Assembly (NCBI GenBank): GCA_947471505.1
Contig: CANIWM010000026.1
Location: 1 to 63,052, forward strand
DNA length: 63,052 nt
Reading direction: 5' to 3'
From: Chthoniobacteraceae bacterium
Lineage (GTDB): Bacteria; Verrucomicrobiota; Verrucomicrobiia; Chthoniobacterales; Chthoniobacteraceae
Positions within the stretch are counted from its first letter, which is position 1. Every line of letters begins with the position of its first letter. The position numbers and the translations under genes are program-made. Under the pieces are notes generated by a model, which ran no database searches, was not told where the DNA came from, and saw only the letters and a program-made list of their open reading frames with translations. Of the stretch, positions 35,571-45,216 are shown piece by piece.

Positions 35571-35706
35571 GTAGGTGTAGGTTGGATTGCCGACGACGGA
35601 GCCCCAGAATTACCGTCTGTCGAGATGTTGTCGCAGTGGGTTTTGATGTTCTGGTTCCCCCGGCGACGCGGCGGGAATAGGCGGATGCACCCCGCGTGGC
35701 AAGCGC

Positions 35707-36399
35707 TTACCGCAGGTCGAAAAGCAGCGCCTCTGTTGCCTCCGTGGCTGTGAGGGTGAAAGTGCCCGGCGTCTCCGTACTGGCGGCATCGCCAGCGGCC
35801 AGCGTGGTATTTCCCATCGTCAGCGCGCCCCGCATCACTTGCACCCACGCGCCGCGCCCGTCGGCAAGCTCGTGCGTGGTGCTCTCGCCCGGTTGGAGCT
35901 GAATGCGCCAGACCGATGCGTCTTGGTGGATGGTCGCCGAGCGGTCGCGCCCATCGGGCGAGATGACGAGCACTTTCGCCGCCGATTCGCCTGCTGGGTG
36001 CCACTCCGTGTAGCTCGGGGCGATGCCGCGCTCGTTTGGCTGTATCCAGATTTGCAGGAAGTGCCCGGGCGCTTTGCGGTCCGGGTTAAACTCGCTGTGC
36101 GTCACGCCGGTGCCCGCGCTCATGAGTTGGATTTGCCCAGGCCGCAGGACGCTGCCATTTCCCATGCTGTCCTTGTGCTCCAGCGCGCCATCGAGGACGT
36201 AGCTGAAGATCTCCATATCGCGGTGGGGATGCGTGCCGAAGCCCATGCCCGGCGCGATGCGGTCCTCATTGATCACCCGCAGCGAGCGAAAGCCCATGTG
36301 CGCCGGTTCGTAGTAATCGGCGAAGCTGAAGGTGTGCTGCGACTTCAGCCAGCCGTGGTCGGCGTGCCCGCGTTCGTGCGATCTGCGAATGGTGATCAT
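35707..36399 (-). CDS. Pirin-family protein
   Basis: Bicupin protein of 230 residues. The N-terminal cupin has GTHPHRDMEIFSYVLDGALE with the metal-binding His-X-His and Glu, then MSAGTGVTHSEFNPD, the family signature. Members such as YhhW act as quercetin 2,3-dioxygenases in vitro; the cellular role is usually unknown. The start at 36399 gives the usual MITIRRSHERGHADHGWL opening; the frame is open further up but that part has no family resemblance. The GC-rich gap to the next gene (36400-36538) contains nothing I can name. Confidence 0.9.
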   Translation of the reverse strand: MITIRRSHERGHADHGWLKSQHTFSFADYYEPAHMGFRSLRVINEDRIAPGMGFGTHPHRDMEIFSYVLDGALEHKDSMGNGSVLRPGQIQLMSAGTGVTHSEFNPDRKAPGHFLQIWIQPNERGIAPSYTEWHPAGESAAKVLVISPDGRDRSATIHQDASVWRIQLQPGESTTHELADGRGAWVQVMRGALTMGNTTLAAGDAASTETPGTFTLTATEATEALLFDLR

Positions 36400-36538
36400 G
36401 GTGAGGACTATCGAGGAGGACTGCGGCGGCGTGCAAGGTTGTCGCGGCGAAAAGTAACGTTGCAGCAAAGTTTGCGTGGAGTTTTCCGAATTATGGGGAA
36501 TGTTGCGCCCAGTGCTCACCCGCACTTTTAAACCCAAT

Positions 36539-39500
36539 ATGCTGAACAAGTCTCTTCTCGCCCTTTTCGTGTCCACACTCTGTGCATCTGCCGCAGACTC
36601 GGTGCTCGTTTTTAATGAGCTGCAGTATCACCCAGCCAATGAGCTGACGCAGACGGAGTGGGTGGAGCTGCGCAGCCTGCAAGCGGTGGATGTGGACATC
36701 TCGGGGTGGCGGATTGATGGGGGGATTGATTACACGTTCCCTGCTGGGACGATCATGCCCGGCGGTGGATATGTCGTGGTGGCGGCGGTGCCGGGGCAGA
36801 TTGCGGGATCGCTCGGGCCTTTCACGGGGCAGCTCGCGAATGGCGGGGAGACGCTCCGTTTGAAGAACCGCAATGGCCGCGTGATGGATGAACTGAGCTA
36901 CGGCGACTCGGGCGATTGGCCCGTGGGCGCGGATGGCTCGGGGGCGACGCTGGCGCGGGTTCGCGCTTCGGCTGCGGCGGGCGCTGCGAATTGGACCACG
37001 AGCGCGCAAGTGGCGGGCACTCCGGGGGCGTTGAATTTCCCCAATTATAATGTGCAGACTACGACGACAGCGGTGGCGAATGGAGCCTCGTGGAAGTATA
37101 GCGACACCGTCGGCGCTCCGGCTGCGAATTGGGCGGACCCGGCTTATAGCGATGCTGCTTGGGCGCAAGGGAATGCCTCGCTGGGGACAAGCTCCACGTC
37201 GGCGCTGACGGTGACTGCGAATCTCGTGGAGCGGTTCCGAGCGAGTGCGATCACGGGCGTGGCGGATGGGGGGACGATTTCTTCGTGGGTGGACACTGCG
37301 AATGGCGCGGGCTTCGGCGACAATGTTGCGCAAAGCGCGGCTCCGAGTTTGCCCGCGTACTCGCCCTCGCTGAAGCTGAGTGCGACCGCGTCCGGAAAAG
37401 CGGCGGTTCGCTTTTCTGCAAATACGCAGGAACTCCGAACCTCGGCGGCTCCGGGAATCGGCGCGACGAGTGGGTGGACGTATTTCATCGTGCTCCGGGC
37501 AAATGCCGCGCCGGTCAATGGCTCCTACATTATAGATAGAACGTCGGCGACGACTCCGCTGGCATCGCTGCAAGTGGTTGGCGGAGGCTACGGCATTCAG
37601 AAGCGGTACGATGGGAACACGGGGCTCGGCGGGCCGGCCTCGACGACCGCCATCTCGCAGACAAATTTCCAGATCGTAGCGATGCGCAGGAAGACATCCA
37701 CGGCGCAGTTTGAGGTATGGGTGAACGGAGTATTGGAAGGGACTGGAGCCGACACTGGCGCTGCGCTGACGCCGCCCGCGCTGAATATCGGGCATCACGC
37801 GACGGCTGGCGCAACGAACGGCTTCATCGGCGATATTGCGGAAGTGCTCGTGTATAATAATGAGCTTTCGACGACGGACTTCCAGTCAGTCGGCAGCTAT
37901 CTGGAGTCTGAGTATGGCATTGATACGGCGTTCCCCGGCACGCCGGTGGTGACGCCGATGTCGGCGGCGGCGCCGACGTATTACTTGCGGAAGTCGTTCA
38001 CCTTTTTGGGGAATCCCGCCGAGACGATTCTCTACATGACGCACACCATTGCGGACGGCGCGGTATTTTATCTGAACGGGACGGAACTCACGCGGACGAA
38101 CATGCCCGCTGGCGCGGTGACGCATACGACGCTTGCTTCGTCGCCTCTCACGCCCCCGTCGTATTTCACCCTTCCCAGCCTGCCGTCCACGGCGTTGGTG
38201 ACGGGGACGAACGTCCTCGCGGTGTCGCTGCACAAGGCGCCGGGCTCGGCAGGAGCGTATTTCGACGCATCACTGCAAGCGCTGGAAACTCCGGTGCCGC
38301 CAGCGCCAGCGTTCCGGTTTAACGAGATCACGGCAGCGGGAGCGGCGGGCTTTTTCGTAGAGCTGCGCAATCTCTCGACGACCGTGCAGAATACGGCGGG
38401 CTGGGTCGTCCGAGCGAGCACGGGGCAGACTGTGACGCTCGGCTCGCAGAGTATCGCGGCGGGGGGCTACGTGGCGCTCACGACTGCGGAACTCGGCTTC
38501 ACGCCAGCCAATGGGACGCGGCTATTTTTACTAGCTCCAGGAGAGACGGCGCTCCGCGATTCGCGCGAGGTCACGAATCGCTTGCGTGGGATGAATGCGA
38601 ACGACCAGTGGATGTATCCAGACTCGGCGACTGCTGGCGCGGCCAATGTCATCACGGTGAGCGATGCGATCGTGATCAACGAAATCTTTTACAAAGGCGC
38701 GGACCCGACTCCGCCCACGGTGCCGAGCGGCGAGCAATGGGTGGAGCTGTATAATAAGAGCGCGTCGCCTGTGGATGTGAGCGGGTGGCAGTTTAGCGAG
38801 GGAATCAGTTACACGTTCCCGGCTGCGACTCCGCTGATCCCGGCGGGCGGCTACGTGGTGGTGGCGTGGAATCCTGCCACCTTCGCCACGCTGCACGCGG
38901 GCGTCACGGCATACGGACCTTTCAACGGCTCGCTGAGCGGCAGCGGCGAGACGATCAAGCTCTCCGATGCCAATGGCAACGTCGCCGACGAGGTGCGCTA
39001 CCACGACGGCGGGCGCTGGAGCCAGTGGGCGGACGGCGGAGGTTCGTCGCTGGAGTTGATTGACCCGCATTCCGATAACTCGAAGGGCGAAGCGTGGGAT
39101 GCCAGCGATGAGTCGAGCCACTCGACTTGGCAAAATGTGAGCATCAGCGGCGTGGCGACGCTGGCCCCCGCGAACAACCCGACGAATTGGAACGAGTTTC
39201 TCTTCGGCCTGCTGAACGCCGGCGAGTGCCTCATTGACGACATCAGCGTGATTGATAACACGCAGGGGACGCCGAATTTGATCCAGAATGGAACCTTCAG
39301 CAGCGGGAATACGAACTTCTGGCGCATCATCGGCACGCAGAGCGGCACCGTGGTTTCCGACGCCGGCAACAACGTGCTGAAACTCACAGCCACCGCCGAG
39401 ACCGAGCACATGCACAACCAAGCAGGCACGACGCTGAAAAACGGCGCGAGCTTTCACACGCTGGTTTCCACGGACACTTACACCATCACCTTCCGCGCAA

Positions 39501-42301
39501 AGTGGCTGCGCGGCTCGAACGCGCTGCACTCGCGGCTCTACGTGAACCGGCTGCCGCTGAAAACGCTGCTGAATCGCCCCACCACGGGAGGCACTCCCGG
39601 CGCGGTGAACAGCCGCTTTGTGGCAAACATCGGCCCGACTTTCGACACGCTTTCCCACTCGCCCGCAGTCCCGGCGACCAGCGCCACGGTGACCGTGAGC
39701 GTGAAGGTCGTGGACCCGGACGGCATCGGCTCGGTGCAGCTTTTCACGTCCATCAACGGAGCCTCGTTCACCAGCGCCGCGATGACCACCGCAGGCGGCG
39801 GCGTCTATACCGCGACCATCGCCGGGCAGGCTGCGGGAGCCCTCGTGCAGTTCTACGTGCGGGCGACGGACACGCCGGGGGCGATCAGCTTTTTCCCCGC
39901 TGGCGGGGCGGCGTCGCGGGCCATGATCCAGTGGGACGACGGACGCGCCGCCCTCACGCTCGCGAGTGGTGCAAAGCCGCACAATATCCGCGTCATTATG
40001 CCCGCAGCGGATGCGGGCGAGATGTACAAACAGGAAAATCTGATGAGCAACGCCGCAGTGCCGTGCACGGTGATTCTCGATGAAAAAGAAATCTACTACC
40101 GCGCCGGTGCATCGCTGAAGAGCAGCGAGCATGGCCGCTTCAACATCGTGCGCGTCGGCTACAACATCGAGTTTCCGCCGGACGATCTGTTCCTCGGCAC
40201 GCATGGAGGTATCTCGATTGACCGCTCCGGCGGTACGACGACCGGGCAAAAAGAAATCCTGCTCAAGTCGCTGTGCGTCCTTGCGGGCGGTATCCACGCG
40301 CCGCAGGACGACATCATCCGCCTCATCCCCGCCAAGGCCGCAAGCCCGACCGGCATTGCATTCGACGGCTCCGGGATGCTCGGCGCGGCGATTCTTTCCA
40401 AGACTCGGCTCAAGGGTGACTACCTCGACAGCCAATTCACGAATGGCGGCGACGGGATGATGTTCAAATACGAGCGCATCTACGTGCTCACGCAGACGAT
40501 CAACCCGGCGACGCGCGTCGTGGATGCGAGCGTCGTCGTGGAGAATCCGAAAATCCCGCAAGACACCACATCGCCTCCGGGTGTTGCGGTGACGAATCTC
40601 GGCGCAAGTTCCGAGATTTACCGCTGGCACTGGCTCGTCGAAGGCGGGCGCGACGCGGACGATTACACGGGCGCGACGAATCTCGGCACACCGTTCCCCA
40701 ACACTGGCATCGTCAACCTCGTCACCGCCATCGGCCAAGCCGCAGGCTCGACGTTTAACACCGAGGTGGACAAATACATTGACGTAAACGCATGGCTCCG
40801 TGCGCATGTACCGTCCGTTTTGTATGGCGTTACGGACAACTACATGGCTCCCAACGGTGCCGGCTCGCAGCACAACACGCTGTTCTATTTCCCGCCGGGG
40901 CAGAAGGCCGTGGCGTTCCCGTGGGACAATGACTTTCTCGCGCAATCGAACCCCACAACTACTACGCTCATCGGCGGGGACATCGCAAAGTTCATCGCGA
41001 ACCCCGTTTGGAAGCGGCTCTACTACGGCCACATGCTCGACATCCTGAACCGTTCGTTCAACACGGCGACGATGACGACTTGGGCCACGCACTACTCGCG
41101 CTTTGGCACGGACGACATGGTCCCCAGCGTGAGTGCCTACCTCACGCCGCGCGCAAACTACGCGCTGGCGCAAATCAGCGTTGCCATCCCGAGCGTCGCC
41201 TTCACTCGCACGAGCGCTAGTCCCGTTACTGTCGCCACACCCTTCGCGACGGTCGCTGGCGACGGCTGGGTGAACATCGCAGAAATCCGACTGCAAGGCT
41301 CCACCGAGGCGCTCGCCGTGACGTGGACGGACGAAAATTCGTGGACGCTGCAACTGCCCGTCAGCGCGGGGACGAATACGTACACCCTCGTCGCCTACGA
41401 CACAAACGGCACATCGCTCGGCACGACGAGCGTCACCGTCACGGGAAGCGGCGGCATTTTCCCCGCCAGCACGGGCAACCTCGTCGTCACCGAGCTGCAC
41501 TACAATCCGCTGGGGAGCACGGAAGCCACGGAGTTCATCGAACTGCTCAACGTTACCGGCGCTACGCTGGACCTCACAAACTGCCACTTTGACGAAGAGC
41601 TGGGGCAGGGGATTGCGTTCACGTTTGCCAACGGCACCCAAGTCGCCGCCGGGGCTCGCATTATCGTCACACGGCTGCGCGCATCGTTCCTCGCCGCATA
41701 TCCCACAGTACCCGCCGCGCAAGTCGCCGCGGGCCAATTCGACCCAAGCGGGCTCGATAACGGCGGCGAGCGCATCGTGCTCTACAGCGCGGGCGGGCTC
41801 CCGATTTTCGACTTCACTTACAGCGACAACCTCGCCCCGACTGATGGCAATGGACGCTCGATGGTCCGCGTCGTGTCCAGCACCGCCCCGAATTGGAGCA
41901 CCTACGAATGGCGCGCAAGCACTGCGGACGGGGGGAATCCAAACGCCAGCGACGCGCTCGTATTCTCCGGCCCTGTAAATGCCGACGCTGACAACGATGG
42001 GACGCCAGCTCTGATGGAATACATGCTTGGCACGAGCGACTCCACGCCGGGCGGCCAACCATTCACCACGACACGCGATGTCGCGGGAAATCTGATCCTC
42101 AATTTCTATCGCCAGACCAACGCCGACGATGCCGACATCAGCATCAAAGCCGTATCGGCGCTTGGCGACGTATGGGCGGCGGCCACAGCGCAGAAAACGA
42201 GCGACACCACCATCGGCACCCTGCGAAACGAAATCTGGCAAGTCACCCCGCCCCTCGGCGCAGTGCAGTTTTTCGTCAGACTGAAAGCGACTTTGCGGTA
42301 G
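36539..42301 (+). CDS. Giant secreted lamin-tail/CotH-type protein
   Basis: A 1920-residue exported protein. After a signal peptide (about 1-20), lamin-tail (LTD) beta domains start at about 22 (VLVFNELQYHPANE), 596 (FRFNEITAAGAAGF), 706 (VINEIFYKGADP) and 1647 (LVVTELHYNPLG). A LamG/concanavalin-like domain lies at about 240-460 (SYIIDRTSATTPL, IGDIAEVLVYNNELSTTDFQ). About 1145-1500 is a CotH-type region: AGASLKSSEHGRFNIVRVGY, GVTDNYMAPNGAGSQHN, AFPWDNDFLAQSNP. The C-terminus (about 1815 on) has an EF-hand-like NADADNDGTPALMEYMLG spacer and a final beta segment typical of outer-surface proteins in Verrucomicrobia. Likely an extracellular or cell-surface protein; the CotH kinase activity is inferred only from the family. 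Starts facing away from pirin. Confidence 0.85.
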   Translation: MLNKSLLALFVSTLCASAADSVLVFNELQYHPANELTQTEWVELRSLQAVDVDISGWRIDGGIDYTFPAGTIMPGGGYVVVAAVPGQIAGSLGPFTGQLANGGETLRLKNRNGRVMDELSYGDSGDWPVGADGSGATLARVRASAAAGAANWTTSAQVAGTPGALNFPNYNVQTTTTAVANGASWKYSDTVGAPAANWADPAYSDAAWAQGNASLGTSSTSALTVTANLVERFRASAITGVADGGTISSWVDTANGAGFGDNVAQSAAPSLPAYSPSLKLSATASGKAAVRFSANTQELRTSAAPGIGATSGWTYFIVLRANAAPVNGSYIIDRTSATTPLASLQVVGGGYGIQKRYDGNTGLGGPASTTAISQTNFQIVAMRRKTSTAQFEVWVNGVLEGTGADTGAALTPPALNIGHHATAGATNGFIGDIAEVLVYNNELSTTDFQSVGSYLESEYGIDTAFPGTPVVTPMSAAAPTYYLRKSFTFLGNPAETILYMTHTIADGAVFYLNGTELTRTNMPAGAVTHTTLASSPLTPPSYFTLPSLPSTALVTGTNVLAVSLHKAPGSAGAYFDASLQALETPVPPAPAFRFNEITAAGAAGFFVELRNLSTTVQNTAGWVVRASTGQTVTLGSQSIAAGGYVALTTAELGFTPANGTRLFLLAPGETALRDSREVTNRLRGMNANDQWMYPDSATAGAANVITVSDAIVINEIFYKGADPTPPTVPSGEQWVELYNKSASPVDVSGWQFSEGISYTFPAATPLIPAGGYVVVAWNPATFATLHAGVTAYGPFNGSLSGSGETIKLSDANGNVADEVRYHDGGRWSQWADGGGSSLELIDPHSDNSKGEAWDASDESSHSTWQNVSISGVATLAPANNPTNWNEFLFGLLNAGECLIDDISVIDNTQGTPNLIQNGTFSSGNTNFWRIIGTQSGTVVSDAGNNVLKLTATAETEHMHNQAGTTLKNGASFHTLVSTDTYTITFRAKWLRGSNALHSRLYVNRLPLKTLLNRPTTGGTPGAVNSRFVANIGPTFDTLSHSPAVPATSATVTVSVKVVDPDGIGSVQLFTSINGASFTSAAMTTAGGGVYTATIAGQAAGALVQFYVRATDTPGAISFFPAGGAASRAMIQWDDGRAALTLASGAKPHNIRVIMPAADAGEMYKQENLMSNAAVPCTVILDEKEIYYRAGASLKSSEHGRFNIVRVGYNIEFPPDDLFLGTHGGISIDRSGGTTTGQKEILLKSLCVLAGGIHAPQDDIIRLIPAKAASPTGIAFDGSGMLGAAILSKTRLKGDYLDSQFTNGGDGMMFKYERIYVLTQTINPATRVVDASVVVENPKIPQDTTSPPGVAVTNLGASSEIYRWHWLVEGGRDADDYTGATNLGTPFPNTGIVNLVTAIGQAAGSTFNTEVDKYIDVNAWLRAHVPSVLYGVTDNYMAPNGAGSQHNTLFYFPPGQKAVAFPWDNDFLAQSNPTTTTLIGGDIAKFIANPVWKRLYYGHMLDILNRSFNTATMTTWATHYSRFGTDDMVPSVSAYLTPRANYALAQISVAIPSVAFTRTSASPVTVATPFATVAGDGWVNIAEIRLQGSTEALAVTWTDENSWTLQLPVSAGTNTYTLVAYDTNGTSLGTTSVTVTGSGGIFPASTGNLVVTELHYNPLGSTEATEFIELLNVTGATLDLTNCHFDEELGQGIAFTFANGTQVAAGARIIVTRLRASFLAAYPTVPAAQVAAGQFDPSGLDNGGERIVLYSAGGLPIFDFTYSDNLAPTDGNGRSMVRVVSSTAPNWSTYEWRASTADGGNPNASDALVFSGPVNADADNDGTPALMEYMLGTSDSTPGGQPFTTTRDVAGNLILNFYRQTNADDADISIKAVSALGDVWAAATAQKTSDTTIGTLRNEIWQVTPPLGAVQFFVRLKATLR

Positions 42302-42304
42302 GGG

Positions 42305-42682
42305 TTATTTCTTCGCCTGCGCTCGTTTGAAGTTCGCCGCTGTGGTCGAGAATGCTTTCGGGCGTTCGGTGCCGGGCTCGACGTTTTCCATTTTGAGCAC
42401 ATCGCCTTTGAGTTCGATGATGGTCGTCACCTTCCCATGAGAGCCCCAGTCAATGTCGAGGGCGACGGGCTTTTTCGTCCAGTCCACGGCGTAGGTGCCC
42501 GAGCCTCCTTCATCACCCACTTTCATCTGCACGCTCTTTGCGCCGAAAGTCATGGAGATGGTGTCGCCGCCGCGCTTTGCGCTCCATGTGCCGAGGAGCC
42601 GTGCTGCATCCGCTTCGCCCTCGCCGAAGGATGTGCAAGAGACGAAGAGTGCTGCGATGAATGCGAGGCGGGTGAGTTTCAT
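42305..42682 (-). CDS. Small putative lipoprotein, TIGR03067-like
   Basis: A 125-residue protein with a lipoprotein-type signal (MKLTRLAFIAALFVSCTSFG, Cys at about 16). The mature part, LLGTWSAKRGGDTISMTFGA then GTYAVDWTKKPVALDI and ELKGDVLKMENVEPGTERPKAF, follows the pattern of the TIGR03067 domain common in Planctomycetes and Verrucomicrobia (function unknown). Its stop is 3 bp from the CotH-type gene's stop on the other strand. I chose the ATG at 42682 for the signal; upstream the frame runs into the rhomboid gene. Confidence 0.78.
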   Translation of the reverse strand: MKLTRLAFIAALFVSCTSFGEGEADAARLLGTWSAKRGGDTISMTFGAKSVQMKVGDEGGSGTYAVDWTKKPVALDIDWGSHGKVTTIIELKGDVLKMENVEPGTERPKAFSTTAANFKRAQAKK

Positions 42683-42725
42683 GGCGGGATGACAGTGCGA
42701 CACGGAGCCGTCCGCAAGCGCATTC

Positions 42726-43748
42726 TCAAACTCCGCGCGAGCGTGTTCCGCTGAGGTATCCCCACGCCATCCCGGCGAGGAGGCCGACGGCGTGGGCGGC
42801 GTTCGCGACGTTGGGGATGAGGCCGATGACGCACGCGCCAAACCAGATCATCATGGACTGAATGATCACGGGGCTGAGCGTCCAGACGACGAAGCGGTCG
42901 TGCTTTTGGCGCATCCAGAGGAAACCGAAGAGCGCGTAATTTACGCCCGAGAAGCCGCCGAAGAATGGCCCGTTCCATAGCAGTTGCCCGTAGTTGCTGA
43001 GGGCTGCGGAGAGGACGACGAGGAGCCCGAGGTACCACGCGCCAAAGCGATGCTGGATGAAGCCGCCGAGGTCGCGCAGCCACATCAAATTGAACAGGAG
43101 ATGCAGGAGCCCGCCGTGGATGAAGATGGGCGTGATGAGCCGCCAGACTTGCCCGCTGCGGACTTCGGGGAGCGATCGGTCCACCCACAGGCGCAGAGCG
43201 CTGCGAGGGTTTTGGATGATTTCCAAACTGTCTCTAAAGTCCGAGAGAGTGTCAAATTTGGGCGGGCGGAGCTTGGTGATTTGCAGGAGCTGAAAATGTT
43301 CAGCCCGCTTGATTGCGCCCGCTTCTTCGTCTTGCGGATCGCCAGCAAATCCACGCGGGAGAAAATCGAGCGTGCCTGCAAAAATGGTCCCTGCCACGCA
43401 GAGCACGGCGAAGATCATCGGTAGCCATGCAAAGCCGGAGAAGTTGCGCTCGTAGTCGAGCCGCTCGCGGCTGATGACGCGCGATTTCCGGCGGGCGTCG
43501 GCTTTGGCTTCCTCGGCGCGCTTTCGGTCGGCATCGGTGGCGGAGTCGAACTGGGGAGCCGTCGGGTCTGCGCGGAATGCGTCGAGGTGCTTCTTGGCGA
43601 GGCCGAGCTGTGCGTCATCGTGGACCCATAGGTCAAAGTGCCCGTCGTCGTCGCCGTCTTCGATGTCGTTCTCGATTCCCTGCACGTAGAGGAAGTCGCC
43701 GAATCGGCTGGCTTGTTGCTCGCTGGGAAGTGTGCCGATTTTCCTCAT
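42726..43748 (-). CDS. Rhomboid-family intramembrane serine protease
   Basis: A 340-residue protein. The N-terminal 60 residues (RFGDFLYVQGIENDIEDGDD and FDLWVHDDAQLGLAKKHLDAF) match the cytosolic domain found before the membrane core of GlpG. A charged helix and then six or so membrane segments follow. The catalytic Ser is in GGFSGVNYALFGF (about residue 270) and the catalytic His in NAAHAVGLLAG (about 323). Cleaves membrane proteins within the bilayer. The start overlaps the nagB stop by four bases (ATGA), so it is translated with nagB. Substrate unknown. Confidence 0.9.
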   Translation of the reverse strand: MRKIGTLPSEQQASRFGDFLYVQGIENDIEDGDDDGHFDLWVHDDAQLGLAKKHLDAFRADPTAPQFDSATDADRKRAEEAKADARRKSRVISRERLDYERNFSGFAWLPMIFAVLCVAGTIFAGTLDFLPRGFAGDPQDEEAGAIKRAEHFQLLQITKLRPPKFDTLSDFRDSLEIIQNPRSALRLWVDRSLPEVRSGQVWRLITPIFIHGGLLHLLFNLMWLRDLGGFIQHRFGAWYLGLLVVLSAALSNYGQLLWNGPFFGGFSGVNYALFGFLWMRQKHDRFVVWTLSPVIIQSMMIWFGACVIGLIPNVANAAHAVGLLAGMAWGYLSGTRSRGV

Positions 43749-44500
43749 AGGTCTGCCGCTGAGTCTGTGTCCACATACAGCGCCGCCGCTGCGTGGGTGC
43801 GCAGGATGGTGGCGGGGCAGGCGGTGGTGATGGCGTCGCGCAGGGTGGCGCGGACGGCTGCGGCTTTGCGCGGTCCGGGGACGGAGCATATGAGTGCGCG
43901 GGCGCTCATGAGCGCGGGGATGGTGAGCGTGAGGGCGTGCGTGGGCACGGCGGCGAGTGTGGGAAAGCAGCCGTCGTTCACTTGCTGCTGGCGGCAGGTG
44001 GCGTCGAGCTCCACGACTTTCACGAGTGCTGGGTCGGCGAAGTCGGCGACGGGCGGATCGTTAAAAGCGAGGTGCCCATTTTCCCCAATGCCGAGGCAGC
44101 AAACATCAATCGGTGCCTCGCGGAGCAGTGCAGAATAGCGCGCGCACTCGGCGGCGGCGTCTGCGCTTTCACCAGCGATCCCGTGGAAGGCGTGCGAGGT
44201 GATCTTTGAGAGGACGTGCGTGCGCTGATACGAGCGGAAGGTCTCCGGATGCTCGGCGGGCAGGCCGAGATATTCGTCCATGTGGAAGATGGTGACGCGG
44301 CTCCAATCCACTGCCGATGCGAGAAGCGCGGCGAGCGTCTCGGTTTGCGAAGGTGCGCTGGCGAGGATGATGCGGGCCGCGCCGTTGCGCTCGATGGCTG
44401 CTCGGATGGCCTGCGCCGCGTGGGCTCCGGCTCGCGCGCCCATGTCGGCGCGGCTGGCGGAAACGATGACGCGGAGGGTGCCGACGGTGAGTTCTTTCAT
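43745..44500 (-). CDS. nagB: Glucosamine-6-phosphate deaminase (NagB family)
   Basis: Converts glucosamine 6-phosphate to fructose 6-phosphate and ammonia, the last step of amino-sugar catabolism. The 251-residue protein has ILASAPSQTETLAALL (phosphate site), FHMDEYLGLPAEHPETFRSY with the catalytic Asp, and CCLGIGENGHLAFNDPPV with the catalytic His, then TIPALMSARALICSVPG. The first phosphate-loop glycines are replaced by SAPSQTE, which is a change from the usual GxSG/STP form, so the exact substrate (for example galactosamine 6-phosphate) is less certain. It is cotranscribed with rhomboid and lies 11 bp from tRNA-Val. Confidence 0.87.
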   Translation of the reverse strand: MKELTVGTLRVIVSASRADMGARAGAHAAQAIRAAIERNGAARIILASAPSQTETLAALLASAVDWSRVTIFHMDEYLGLPAEHPETFRSYQRTHVLSKITSHAFHGIAGESADAAAECARYSALLREAPIDVCCLGIGENGHLAFNDPPVADFADPALVKVVELDATCRQQQVNDGCFPTLAAVPTHALTLTIPALMSARALICSVPGPRKAAAVRATLRDAITTACPATILRTHAAAALYVDTDSAADL

Positions 44501-44511
44501 GGAAAAAGGAT

Positions 44512-44586
44512 GGTGGGCAGTGAGGGATTCGAACCCCCGACCAACTCGGTGTAAACGAGACGCTCTACCGCTGAGCTAACTGCCCC
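44512..44586 (-). tRNA. tRNA-Val(UAC)
   Basis: On the minus strand the acceptor GGGCAGT (5' end at 44586) pairs with ACTGCCC (from 44522). The discriminator is A and CCA (44512-44514) is encoded. The D-arm TAGCTCAGCGGTAGAGC, anticodon loop TTTACAC with anticodon TAC, and GGTTCGAATCC T-arm are all present. 75 nt including CCA. Confidence 0.96.
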
Positions 44587-44596
44587 TCGCACGCTC

Positions 44597-45181
44597 TTAC
44601 TCGCGTACCGTGACGGGCATGCCAATCACAGAATGCTTAAAATAATGCTCTGCCATGAAACTCGGGAGCCGGACGCAGCCGTGCGAGGCGGGGTAATTCG
44701 GCACCTTGCCCGCGTGGAGCCCGTAGCCGTCGTGAAAGCGGAGATAAAACGGCATCTTCGCTCCGGCAAACGTGCAGCCTTCGGGCACCTTCATTTTGCT
44801 GAGGTCGGCGTCGCGCGTCACCGTCGCGCCTTCGGCATCGAGGATGTTGCCGTAGAGGTTGGACATGTGGTGAAGGTCTTTTTGCGTGACCTTGTATTCG
44901 CCGGGCGGGGTGCCGAAGCTCTTCTTGCCACTGGAGCACTTGGAGTCTCCGACGAGTTCTTCGCCTTTATAGAAATAGGCGCGTTGGGCGGTCAGATCGA
45001 CGACGATACTTGGATCGCCCTTCACGCCGTCACCCTTCCACCAGCCGACGGGCTGCGGTGTGGGTTTCTGCGGCGGGGCGGGCGGCAATTTCGGCGGAGC
45101 GACGCAGGCGACGAGAAGTGCTGCGGCAAAAGCACCTGCGATACATGGATTCAAAAAGCGATGGGCAGTCATTTCGGGCAC
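44597..45181 (-). CDS. L,D-transpeptidase (YkuD domain), putative lipoprotein
   Basis: Cross-links peptidoglycan peptides or attaches proteins to it. The 194-residue protein begins with a lipoprotein-like signal (NPCIAGAFAAALLVAC), then a Pro-rich spacer, then the YkuD domain from about 58: SIVVDLTAQRAYFYKGEELV, TPPGEYKVTQKD, and the catalytic HAGKVPNYPASHGCVRLP with the His and Cys. It ends 11 bp before tRNA-Val. The first ATG (45181) is used; MTAHRF at 45172 is an alternative. Confidence 0.9.
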   Translation of the reverse strand: MPEMTAHRFLNPCIAGAFAAALLVACVAPPKLPPAPPQKPTPQPVGWWKGDGVKGDPSIVVDLTAQRAYFYKGEELVGDSKCSSGKKSFGTPPGEYKVTQKDLHHMSNLYGNILDAEGATVTRDADLSKMKVPEGCTFAGAKMPFYLRFHDGYGLHAGKVPNYPASHGCVRLPSFMAEHYFKHSVIGMPVTVRE

Positions 45182-45216
45182 GACGTTAGCGGCTGCGGGA
45201 TACTTTGCAAATCGTT

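Noticed and set aside
35571-35706. Sigma-54 promoter before amt-glnK.
   Set aside because: No TGGCAC/TTGC pair at the right spacing was found in the gap.
38531-42241. An open frame of over 1200 codons on the strand opposite the CotH/lamin-tail gene.
   Set aside because: It mirrors the codon bias of the real gene; no start context, domain or signal peptide is seen in it.
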